Below are positions 1 through 5,527 of a stretch of DNA of 5,527 nucleotides, in pieces. A program made the position numbers and the translations under genes. Origin of the DNA: Candidatus Eiseniibacteriota bacterium. GTDB lineage: Bacteria; JAFGKV01. The notes under the pieces are model-generated. The model did no database searches, was not told where the DNA came from, and saw only the letters and a list, made by a program, of their open reading frames with translations. The stretch lies in the NCBI GenBank assembly GCA_025453925.1, contig JALOPK010000241.1:1-5527 (forward strand). The letters are read 5' to 3'. The first letter of the stretch is position 1. Each line of letters starts with the position of its first letter.

Positions 1-2
1 TC

Positions 3-1754
3 ATCATGGTCGCGCCCGGACAGATCCTCCAGCTGGCGGCGGGCACGGAGGGAGTGTTCACTTCCGGCGCGCGCGAGTTCCGCCTCCAGGGCGGCGCCGC
101 GACTCTCCACGCCGCAACCGTAAATGACTCGCTGCGGGTGTGGCTGGCCACGACCACCGGGGAGATCCGCTGTGCGGCTTCCGGCCTTCGGGTGATGGTC
201 AACGGTGTCCAGCGGCATCTGCAGCACGGCGAGGTGATACGGGGAGAGAGCACTGTTGCGTCCGGGGGGAGGTGGCTGCGGCGCGACGGGGAGGACGGCC
301 GCTATCTCCTGGATCTGCTCCAGCAGGGTGAGATACCCTCTCCTGACTATTCATATCGGTTCCCCAGCACACGCCCGGGATTCATTCGCCAAAGCGTCCA
401 GGGCTATGGCGGCGTGGCGACATACCGGGGGAACCGGTACTACCTGGCTGAGTTCACCTATCGCCTGCGCGCCTGGCATCTCCAACTGGCATACGACCTA
501 TGGTTCGCAGTGGATCGCCGAGGGAGGCTTTACTCCAAGGCATGGGACGAGTGGAAGGATCTGGTGGATCATGTGGACCACCTGCAGCTGTTCGTCCCCG
601 GGGATCCCGTGTTTCTCCGCCTGGGTCACATCGACCGGTTGAGCTACGGGCGCGGTCTGCTTCTGGAGAGCTACACGAACGCGGTATTCATTCCCTTCGA
701 ACGAAGGACGGGCCTTCAGGCTCACGTGCGAATGGCTGACCTGACGGTGCGCGGCATGGTCAACGATGTCGCGAGACCTCGCATCATCGGCGGCTCCGCC
801 ACATGGATCATCAACCCGCGATTCGACGCCACACTCACCTATGTCGGCGATGTGGATCAGTACTCAAACATCGCCGATGGGGACGGCGATTCCTACCCCG
901 ATGCCGTTGACCCGCTCCCCGACGTGGCCAACACGCCTCAGGACAGTATCATCCAGGCACTGAGGCCGGTGCGGCTCGACAGCATCCCTCCACAGACTCT
1001 GCACGGCATCGCAGCGTCATTCGACCATGTCGCCGCCAGGGTCACCGATGCCGAACTGCGGCTGGCCGGAGAAGTGGCGTTCCTCAGCAGCATCGGTTCG
1101 GGCATCAGCTTCCCGGAGTTGGTGCTGCGTTACCGCGGCGTCACGGTCGGAGCCGGGCTGGACTTCCAGACTCCGCGCTTTTCGACCTCCATCTTTGATC
1201 GGACCTACGAACTGGACAAGGCACGATTCATTATCCAGCCGGACAGCTCGCTCCTTCTGGTCTCGCGCGGGCACGATCTGCCAGAAACCGATGCGTGGCT
1301 CTACGGGTGGAACAACAGCGTCTCGCTTCAGATCAGCGAAGATCTGATGCTGCGCACTCGTTTTCGCGACGTGACCCGGGGATCCTTCCGCAACAAGCTC
1401 TTCTCCCTGTCGGTCGAAGCGTCGCTGCGCTTTCTGTCGCCGATCACTCGGGCTGGGGCCTTCATCGAGCAGAAGAATGTCTCTCGCCTGCTGCAGGAAC
1501 GGACCGATGGCGAGATCTGGGGCGGCGAGATACGAATGCTTCCCCACGAGTCGACACAGATCAGGGTTCGGTATCGGGAGCGATACGGCGACAGCGATAG
1601 GAGCGCGTCTATCGAGGAAGACGAAGTGGATCGTTCGTTCTCGGCCAGCATGACCATTGATGGAAGCTACTGGTGGGCGCGGTTCCAGGCCTGGCGCGAG
1701 AATCGTAGCAAGCCGTGTGGGAAGCCGACCCATGTGGACGTCGAAGCGAGATAA
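3..1754 (+). CDS. FecR-like / outer-membrane beta-barrel-like protein, 5' partial
   Basis: I do not recognise a named family. The frame is open to the left edge, and the first Met (position 6) is not followed by a signal peptide, so the N-terminus probably lies outside the window. Numbering from that Met (582 residues), residues 1-80 resemble a FecR-type domain: short alternating strands ending in VMVNGVQRHLQHGEVIRGE. From about residue 135 the protein is a run of amphipathic strands rich in Tyr, Arg and Gly (for example FLRLGHIDRLSYGRGLLLES, 203-222), as in outer-membrane barrels. Residues 291-306 form an acidic Asp/Gly/Pro insertion like a thrombospondin type 3 calcium loop. Residues about 135-410 align by eye with the minus-strand gene at 2000-3259, including FxRLG followed by a GRG/GHG-type turn. 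The C-terminus (after residue 569) is basic and lacks the usual terminal aromatic residue, so the end may be altered. Surface or envelope role is inferred. Confidence 0.8.
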   Translation: MMVAPGQILQLAAGTEGVFTSGAREFRLQGGAATLHAATVNDSLRVWLATTTGEIRCAASGLRVMVNGVQRHLQHGEVIRGESTVASGGRWLRRDGEDGRYLLDLLQQGEIPSPDYSYRFPSTRPGFIRQSVQGYGGVATYRGNRYYLAEFTYRLRAWHLQLAYDLWFAVDRRGRLYSKAWDEWKDLVDHVDHLQLFVPGDPVFLRLGHIDRLSYGRGLLLESYTNAVFIPFERRTGLQAHVRMADLTVRGMVNDVARPRIIGGSATWIINPRFDATLTYVGDVDQYSNIADGDGDSYPDAVDPLPDVANTPQDSIIQALRPVRLDSIPPQTLHGIAASFDHVAARVTDAELRLAGEVAFLSSIGSGISFPELVLRYRGVTVGAGLDFQTPRFSTSIFDRTYELDKARFIIQPDSSLLLVSRGHDLPETDAWLYGWNNSVSLQISEDLMLRTRFRDVTRGSFRNKLFSLSVEASLRFLSPITRAGAFIEQKNVSRLLQERTDGEIWGGEIRMLPHESTQIRVRYRERYGDSDRSASIEEDEVDRSFSASMTIDGSYWWARFQAWRENRSKPCGKPTHVDVEAR

Positions 1755-1999
1755 TCATCCTTCGCCCCGTCTCACGGTTTCGGAGGCAGATGGATGGGGG
1801 ACCGGGCGTCTCGAGGGCGGGAGTAGGCAGGCAATGGCGCCGTCGTGAAGGCCGCCTTTGGTTCGCGCCTTCGGCTCATGGAAGGCAGACAGCCAGTACC
1901 CGGCACCCGGTCACGAAACCCGAAGGTCGTCACGTCAGGGATGGGTGGCGCGCACACCGGGGCCGGCACCACCTCGGCCGTCATCCATGCACGAGTGTA
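1755..1999. other. Convergent intergenic region between the two barrel genes
   Basis: This 245-bp stretch separates the 3' ends of two convergent genes and holds no convincing reading frame. A 6-bp inverted repeat (GAAGGC at 1847-1852 with GCCTTC at 1867-1872) and a GGCCG/CGGCC pair around 1963-1982 could fold on either strand, as a shared terminator might, but neither is followed by a T-run. I would not call a terminator here. Confidence 0.4.
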
Positions 2000-3259
2000 T
2001 CAGAACGTGACGCTCAGGGAGATCCGGGGCACGACAACGCTCACGGGACTGTACCCGGCTCCCTGCTTCTCGAAGGTCTGCCGGGATCTGACACAGAGCC
2101 ATGCCCACGGGCGGATCCTGTAGCCGGCGGTGGTCTCCAGGAGGGGCCTGTCCCGGCGGGTGATGTCCCGCAGTTGCCGAATGCGCGCCTTGTTCAGACT
2201 GAGGCGCACCTCCCAGCGCTCACGAATCGGACGGGGGCTCATGTTGACGTGAGGAACGCCGGTCCGGGAGCGACCCTGGACGCGAGAACATCCGGCGGCG
2301 AACGCAACCATGCCCAGCAGAACTCCCTGAACCTCCCCGTACCAGCCTCCGCCACCGGACTCCCCGCCAAGGGCGTCGGCTTTGCCGCTGTCTCCGGCCG
2401 GCACAAACCTGTCGACTCCGTAGAAAGCATCAACGTATTCGGTCATGAAGTCCGGCCCGATGAACCGGCGCTCCAGGCGACACTTCAATCCGGAAACCCC
2501 GGCCAACCTGCCGAAATCACCGCTGAGGCCCATGGCGCCTCCCCAGCCGTGCCCCATGATGGTCGCCAGATCGACGGCGGCGGCGACGCTGACCGCCGAA
2601 TCGAGGGCGAGGGGGATGTCGGCATCGGCGGCGAGAACGGCGATCCCGTCTTCTTTCGCCGTCCGGGAATCGGGATCGAAGTCGGTGACCATGGTCAGGC
2701 CCATTCGGCATGGTGGCAGCGGCCGGCGCAGGCCGGTGAACGGCTCGGCCCAAAGCCTCACGCCGGCAACCTCCCACCTCCCGACGCTGCTCGAGAACGT
2801 CCGGCCTCCGAACCTCGATGTCCGACCGCTGAAGTGGAGCCCGAGACGGCGGAAGTCCTCGTCGTACCAGTTGGTGAAGTGGCGGACGACGAACCCATGC
2901 CCGATCGTCACGTCGTCCGGTGCGCCAAGGCGGGCGAAGACGTTCTCGTCCTCCTCTCCCCACCGCATGTAGCGGATGAAGCGAACCCACTTGTGGGGGT
3001 GGGCCCAATCCTGTTCTCGAAACCCATGTCGTTGCCAGAGAAGTTCCGCATCAAGCCCGACACCCAGCCTGCCCGTTGCCAGCTCACGGCGAAATCTGGC
3101 CGCCCAGAACGGGTCATCATCGATGATGGTTGCTCGAACGTCGCCACCCAGGGTCTACCCCCACACGCACGGCGCAAGGGGCTGGGGGAGAAACACGACT
3201 TGCCAACGAGACAGCCTCGCCATTCCTTTTATCCTGCGGCAGGTTCCGTTCCGCGGCAT
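2000..3259 (-). pseudogene. Outer-membrane beta-barrel-like protein gene interrupted by in-frame TAG at codon 35
   Basis: The gene reads from ATG at 3259 (preceded by GGAGG, spacer 5) to TGA at 2002-2000, 419 codons plus stop, with one internal stop: TAG at 3157-3155, codon 35. An ATG at 2968 would give 322 residues, but the 62 codons between the TAG and that Met are clearly coding: they read GGDVRATIIDDDPFWAARF onward and line up with residues about 135-205 of the protein encoded at 3-1754. Codons 1-34 are basic then moderately hydrophobic (RLSRWQVVFLPQPLAPCVWG), a poor but possible signal peptide, with its cleavage point just where the TAG falls. The product ends ISLSVTF, the terminal Phe expected of an outer-membrane barrel. 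The shared core includes FARLG (108-112) and a GHG turn. A single C-to-T change (CAG to TAG) would explain the stop. Inactivation, readthrough or sequencing error are all possible. Confidence 0.7.
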
Positions 3260-3285
3260 GTGTTCCTCCGGATAGGACGGCGGCA
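3260..3285. promoter_or_regulatory. 26-bp divergent gap with back-to-back ribosome binding sites
   Basis: The start codons of the minus-strand barrel gene (3259) and the plus-strand glycosyltransferase (3286) are only 26 bp apart. The gap holds a strong Shine-Dalgarno for the minus gene (GGAGG, the complement of 3266-3270) and a weaker AGGA for the plus gene (3274-3277, spacer 8). There is no room for two promoters, so each would have to lie within the 5' coding part of the opposite gene. I see no good -35/-10 pair for either. Confidence 0.6.
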
Positions 3286-4461
3286 ATGAAGCCTCGTATT
3301 CCTCACCCCCTCGTCGTCGCGTATGTGTCCGGTCATGGCTTCGGCCATGCGGTGCGCACGTCGGTGATCCTCGGGGAGCTCATGGACCTGATACCCTCCA
3401 CCAGGGTGGTCATCAAGACCACCGCGCCACCATGGATCTTCCGGGCGCTGGGTCGCAGGGCCAGCGTCCTCGCGCAGGAGGTCGACTGCCCGCCGGTCCA
3501 GGCTGATGCGTTCTCCCTGGAGATCGAGGAAACGCTCAGTCGAATGCGGGCGTGGCTTGACCACAAGGAGTGCTGGCTGGAAGTCGAGGCGGCGTGGCTC
3601 CGCGAAAACCGGCCGTCTCTCGTGCTCGCGGATATCAGCCCTCTCGCTCTGGTCGCCGCAAACCGCAGAGGCATCCCCGCAGCGCTGATCGCGAATTTCA
3701 CGTGGGAGTGGATTCTCCGGCGTGCCGAACTCCGCGATCCGCGAACGGTCCCGCTCGCAAACGAATTCGCCGAATGCACGTCGCAGGCAACATGGTGCTT
3801 TCTTACATCGCCCGCCGTCGCGAACGTCGACCATCCCCGCCCAATCACGGTGGGTCTCGTCGGACGCCGCTGCGGCATCGACCGGCAGGAAGTGCGGCGG
3901 CAACTCGGTATCGGCAAAGACACGGTGGCGGTGCTCCTCAGTTTCGGCGGCTTGGATGTCGGATGTGTGGATTTTGCCCCCCTGGCCGACCTGCGCGGGA
4001 TCACCTGGCTGAGCACATCGCCGAGGCCCCAACTGCCGGAGTGCCGGTGCATTCCCCGCGGGTTTGAACACCCGTGTTTGGTGAGCGCGGCGGACGTGGT
4101 GGTCGGGAAGCTAGGGTACTCCACGGTGGCGGAGACGCTCATTCACGGGACCCCCTTCCTTTCTGCCCCACGCATGCACTGGCCGGAGGATGACCTTCTG
4201 CGTGGGGCCCTGGAGTCACGGCTGCCCACTGCCCGGGTACCGTGGGACAGGTTCGTGTCGGGGAGATGGCGAGAGGACCTCCTGGCACTCTGCGGGCGAG
4301 GCCGAGCGGAGGAGCAGCGGCCCTATGGCGGGAGGCAGGTCGCCGTGCTGCTCTCGGCCGCTCTCCTTGACGAGGCATCCGCTGCCGAGGGTCTCTCTGC
4401 CCTCCTCGCCTCGCCGAAGGGCGAACGCCCGACTGATCGTCGTCATCCAGGGCCCGTTTGA
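3286..4461 (+). CDS. Glycosyltransferase-like protein related to the N-terminal domain of L-arabinokinase
   Basis: The 391-residue product looks like a two-domain GT-B protein. Near the N-terminus is VVAYVSGHGFGHAVR (10-24), the glycine-rich loop typical of the glycosyltransferase-like N-terminal domain of L-arabinokinase and of related MurG/UGT-like proteins. Then come LVLADISPLA (112-121) and ANFTWEWIL (136-144), both characteristic of the same group. The second domain starts around VAVLLSFGGLD (214-224) and contains SAADVVVGKLGYSTVAETL (267-285), the usual sugar-nucleotide-binding region. The GHMP kinase domain of full arabinokinases is absent, so this is a stand-alone transferase or sugar-binding protein; donor and acceptor are unknown. 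No signal peptide or membrane segment is seen, so it is probably cytoplasmic. I chose ATG 3286 over an upstream in-frame ATG at 3130, because homology begins at residue 10 from here, AGGA lies 8 bases upstream, and the longer form would overlap the divergent gene. The last 20 or so residues are a charged tail. Confidence 0.85.
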   Translation: MKPRIPHPLVVAYVSGHGFGHAVRTSVILGELMDLIPSTRVVIKTTAPPWIFRALGRRASVLAQEVDCPPVQADAFSLEIEETLSRMRAWLDHKECWLEVEAAWLRENRPSLVLADISPLALVAANRRGIPAALIANFTWEWILRRAELRDPRTVPLANEFAECTSQATWCFLTSPAVANVDHPRPITVGLVGRRCGIDRQEVRRQLGIGKDTVAVLLSFGGLDVGCVDFAPLADLRGITWLSTSPRPQLPECRCIPRGFEHPCLVSAADVVVGKLGYSTVAETLIHGTPFLSAPRMHWPEDDLLRGALESRLPTARVPWDRFVSGRWREDLLALCGRGRAEEQRPYGGRQVAVLLSAALLDEASAAEGLSALLASPKGERPTDRRHPGPV

Positions 4462-4726
4462 ATCGAGAACTGTATCATGATCGTCTCCCGGACTGTGACA
4501 CCATGCACCACGATGTCTCACCCGCTTCAACTGCTGGATCTATTCCGGCGGTACCGGCGAGATGTCTCCCTGCCCCGAGATGGGGTTATGCAGCAACGAC
4601 TTCGCATTGCAAAACCCCGACCTCCTGGGGCTCGTGCTCTCTTCGCGGCGAGTCCTGCCTACTGGCACGCTTCATGCGTATCGACCGAGACAGTATAGAC
4701 GGCAGACTCCCGAGGGAGTGACGCAG
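4462..4726. other. Intergenic region upstream of the coiled-coil gene
   Basis: This 265-bp gap has short open frames (for example 4477-4698) without a ribosome binding site or recognisable product. It holds the sigma-54-type promoter match listed separately and, upstream of it, two small dyads of CCCC and GGGG (4573-4585 with a 5-base centre; 4615-4630 with an 8-base centre), about 43 bp centre to centre. These could be activator sites or chance in GC-rich DNA. No clear terminator follows the glycosyltransferase gene. Confidence 0.4.
4663..4678 (+). promoter_or_regulatory. Candidate sigma-54 (RpoN) promoter
   Basis: The bases TGGCACGCTTCATGCG match the -24/-12 consensus TGGCACG-N4-TTGC(A/T) in the whole -24 block and in three of four -12 bases. 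The invariant GG (4664-4665) and GC (4676-4677) have the right spacing. Transcription would begin near 4689, giving a leader of about 38 bases before the ATG at 4727. No enhancer-binding activator gene is in the window, and the match was found by eye. Confidence 0.45.
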
Positions 4727-4963
4727 ATGAACACAGAAGACCGGCGCGCAACGAACGCGCCGGCCAGCAACAACGTGCGGGCGATGAACCCGCTCTTCAT
4801 GGCACGTCGCCTTCAGGAGCTGCGGGCAAAGAAGGAGAAGCTCGCACTGCGTCGGCAGGAACTTGAAGTAGAGATCGAGGACTTGACACTGCAGCGAGAG
4901 TCGCTTAGAATAGCCAACGAGCGTCAAAAAAGACGCATGGCACTCGCGAAGTCGCGGCCCTGA
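4727..4963 (+). CDS. Small charged coiled-coil protein (78 residues)
   Basis: I do not recognise a family. The start ATG is preceded by GAGGGAG (4712-4718, spacer 8); the same frame extends upstream to 4562, but that part has a different, Cys- and Pro-containing composition and no ribosome binding site. The first 20 or so residues are polar and probably disordered. Residues about 24-72 form one long helix rich in Glu, Lys, Arg, Leu and Gln, with leucines and isoleucines at heptad-like spacing (ARRLQELRAKKEKLALRRQE, 26-45, and on through VEIEDLTLQRESLRI, 48-62), as expected for a dimeric or trimeric coiled coil. There is no signal peptide, membrane segment or Cys. The helix resembles those of small scaffold, cell-division or DNA-associated proteins, but nothing identifies the partner. 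The gene stands alone between two gaps and has its own sigma-54-like promoter match. A 5-bp stem with an A6 loop (4921-4936) lies within its last codons. Confidence 0.75.
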   Translation: MNTEDRRATNAPASNNVRAMNPLFMARRLQELRAKKEKLALRRQELEVEIEDLTLQRESLRIANERQKRRMALAKSRP

Positions 4964-4965
4964 GC

Positions 4966-4988
4966 CGCCAGATCCTTGAAAACTGGCG
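4966..4988 (+). terminator. Stem-loop directly after the coiled-coil gene
   Basis: CGCCAG (4966-4971) and CTGGCG (4983-4988) form a perfect 6-bp stem with an 11-base loop, starting three bases after the TGA. Its position suits a terminator or 3'-end stabilising hairpin, but the bases after it are TTCGACAG, not a T-run, so intrinsic termination is doubtful. Confidence 0.3.
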
Positions 4989-5006
4989 TTCGACAGCACA
5001 CTGAAT

Positions 5007-5109
5007 CCGGAAGGAGGAGGGTGCCGGTTCGTCTTTATTCGTAAAGCCTCCTGGGTTGTGGAAACCTTCCGGCATCACTGACCCCATGCCGCCCCCCTGC
5101 AGATGCCGG
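5007..5109 (+). other. Candidate structured RNA with mutually exclusive stems
   Basis: On the plus strand CCGGAAGG (5007-5014) pairs with CCTTCCGG (5065-5072). AGGAGG (5015-5020) pairs with CCTCCT (5047-5052). CTTTA (5033-5037) pairs with TAAAG (5042-5046) around a TTCG tetraloop (5038-5041), stacked directly on the second stem. That gives 19 pairs with one 12-base bulge on each side. A second fold competes: CCGGCATC (5069-5076) is fully complementary to GATGCCGG (5102-5109), and part of it can also pair with GTGCCGG (5021-5027) or ATGCCG (5086-5091). Exclusive folds of this kind are typical of riboswitches, attenuators and regulatory RNAs, but I recognise no known class and see no T-run. It could also be the transcribed 3' region of the coiled-coil gene. 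Confidence 0.4.
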
Positions 5110-5207
5110 GCTGACTCCCCTACCCTGAACTCTCCCCTCCTCCTTCCCTCTCTTCATCGCCCGTGGCCGTGCCTCGCCATTGAACTTCAACCATGAATCC
5201 ACCTTGC
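5110..5207. other. Pyrimidine-rich non-coding stretch
   Basis: The region between the structured element and the promoter candidate holds no supportable gene. About 5115-5156 is almost all C and T on the plus strand (runs such as CTCCCCTCCTCCTTCCCTC). On the other strand this is a purine tract. I assign no function. Confidence 0.35.
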
Positions 5208-5235
5208 TTGACAGTTCGTTCTCATTCACTACTTT
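5208..5235 (+). promoter_or_regulatory. Candidate sigma-70-type promoter for the COG2403 gene
   Basis: TTGACA (5208-5213) is a perfect -35 hexamer. TACTTT (5230-5235), 16 bases further on, keeps the three most important -10 bases (T1, A2, T6). Transcription would start near 5242 and leave a leader of about 225 bases before the ATG at 5468, which would contain the two hairpins listed next. The local base content is lower in GC than the flanks. Confidence 0.4.
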
Positions 5236-5371
5236 CATCAGTTGTGATACACAGGCTTCTGTCCGGCGTCAGCCGACACCGAAGTCAGCGTCGTATTCGT
5301 CGGATGGAGTGCTCATCCCGGTCGCACGCCCCTCCCCCCCTTGAGATTCCGAAACCTCCCTGACCGGGTTC

Positions 5372-5452
5372 GGGAGCTGCGTGGCAGCTCTCTTCTCCGT
5401 GGCAATCCCTTGGTGCGACCCGATAGACAGCCGAGGTCCGTATGGGATTGCC
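5372..5452 (+). promoter_or_regulatory. Two-hairpin leader just upstream of the COG2403 gene
   Basis: The first hairpin is GGGAGCTGC (5372-5380), loop GTG, then GCAGCTCTC (5384-5392): nine pairs including one G-T. The second is GGCAATCCC (5401-5409) with GGGATTGCC (5444-5452): nine perfect pairs around a 34-base loop, ending four bases before the ribosome binding site. The heptamer CGTGGCA occurs twice (5380-5386 and 5398-5404). The position suggests control of translation or transcript elongation, such as a riboswitch or protein-bound leader. I recognise no known class; the bases after the first hairpin (TTCTCC) are a poor terminator tail. Confidence 0.4.
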
Positions 5453-5467
5453 TTTGGAAGGAGCAAC

Positions 5468-5527
5468 ATGGCCGTTGCGCGTAATACCGTGATCGTGGGA
5501 GCCGCTGGTCGCGATTTCCACAACTTC
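5468..5527 (+). CDS. COG2403-type protein (predicted GTPase / cyclic 2,3-diphosphoglycerate synthetase-like), 3' partial
   Basis: Only 20 codons are in the window: MAVARNTVIVGAAGRDFHNF. The segment VIVGAAGRDFHNF is the distinctive N-terminal start of COG2403 proteins, a first beta-strand followed by a Gly-rich nucleotide-binding-like turn and the RDFHNF signature. Members are usually about 440-460 residues long and are annotated as predicted GTPases or cyclic 2,3-diphosphoglycerate synthetase-like enzymes; the true bacterial reaction is unsettled. The protein should be cytoplasmic. The start is well supported by GGAAGGAG (5456-5463), four bases before the ATG. The reading frame runs off the right edge. 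The gene seems to be first in its transcript, behind a promoter candidate at 5208-5235 and a structured leader. Confidence 0.8.
   Translation, partial: MAVARNTVIVGAAGRDFHNF

Noticed and set aside
1017-1733. Minus-strand open frame of 238 codons within the first gene
   Set aside because: Antisense shadow in GC-rich coding DNA; the plus-strand product has coherent barrel-like sequence.
2028-2042. GGCACG...GC sequence resembling a sigma-54 promoter
   Set aside because: The GG-to-GC spacing is one base short, which abolishes recognition, and it lies within the barrel gene.
3130-3285. N-terminal extension of the glycosyltransferase from ATG 3130
   Set aside because: The extra 52 residues lie before the conserved first strand, are of odd composition, and overlap the divergent gene; ATG 3286 has its own AGGA.
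1715-3289. Plus-strand open frame of 524 codons opposite the minus-strand barrel gene
   Set aside because: It is in codon register with the minus gene and stays open because the GC-rich gene rarely uses TTA, CTA or TCA. Its product is Gly/Pro/Arg-rich with no recognisable motif, and the minus strand has the paralogue similarity, ribosome binding site and terminal Phe.
3229-4142. Minus-strand open frames of 269-280 codons opposite the glycosyltransferase
   Set aside because: The plus strand carries clear family motifs; the antisense products are low in hydrophobic residues and motif-free.
4283-4298. Second sigma-54-like match (TGGCAC with GC at the right distance)
   Set aside because: The -12 block is GGGC rather than TTGC and the site lies well inside the glycosyltransferase gene; likely chance.
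4477-4698. Possible 73-codon gene before the coiled-coil gene
   Set aside because: No ribosome binding site, no recognisable motif, and it overlaps the sigma-54-type promoter match.
4921-4936. A6 run flanked by GCGTC/GACGC as a frameshift or terminator signal
   Set aside because: The frame reads CAA AAA AGA, so the A-AAA-AAG slippery heptamer is out of register, and the 5-bp stem with an A6 loop is too weak for termination. It is ordinary Gln-Lys-Arg coding sequence.
5035-5238. Minus-strand frame of 67 codons
   Set aside because: No Shine-Dalgarno sequence upstream; the product is mostly the translation of the purine tract and overlaps the structured element.

Overview
The window is GC-rich and densely coding, and looks like a chromosome segment of a Gram-negative bacterium: it carries two genes for outer-membrane beta-barrel-like proteins, one with a FecR-like N-terminal part. 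The mix of genes (FecR-plus-barrel protein, L-arabinokinase-type glycosyltransferase, COG2403 protein) would suit a little-studied FCB-like or neighbouring phylum, but that placement is a guess. I found no RNA gene of known family, CRISPR array, insertion sequence or phage gene.

Layout. Positions 3-1754 (+) hold the 3' part of a gene whose start lies left of the window; its product has a FecR-like region, a predicted beta-barrel and an acidic, calcium-loop-like insertion. It converges on a minus-strand gene (3259-2000) whose product is a shorter member of the same barrel family, by hand alignment of the two translations. That second gene has a good ribosome binding site and a terminal Phe, but codon 35 is TAG; the homology with the first protein resumes right after that stop. 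It is a pseudogene, a recoded gene or a sequencing error. Only 26 bp separate its start from the start of a divergent glycosyltransferase-like gene (3286-4461, +).

After a 265-bp gap with a sigma-54-type promoter match comes a gene for a 78-residue charged coiled-coil protein (4727-4963, +). The next 504 bp have no convincing gene but are rich in complementary segments: a nested stem-loop with mutually exclusive pairings (5007-5109), a -35/-10 promoter candidate (5208-5235), and two strong hairpins (5372-5452) directly before the ribosome binding site of a gene that runs off the right edge. The first 20 residues of that last gene match the N-terminus typical of COG2403 proteins (annotated as predicted GTPase or cyclic 2,3-diphosphoglycerate synthetase-like).

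The genes do not form one obvious pathway. The two barrel genes are related to each other; the glycosyltransferase, coiled-coil gene and COG2403 gene each seem to have their own control region. The strongest points for follow-up are the amber codon in the second barrel gene, the switch-like RNA structures at 5007-5109 and 5372-5452, and the sigma-54-like promoter before the small coiled-coil gene.
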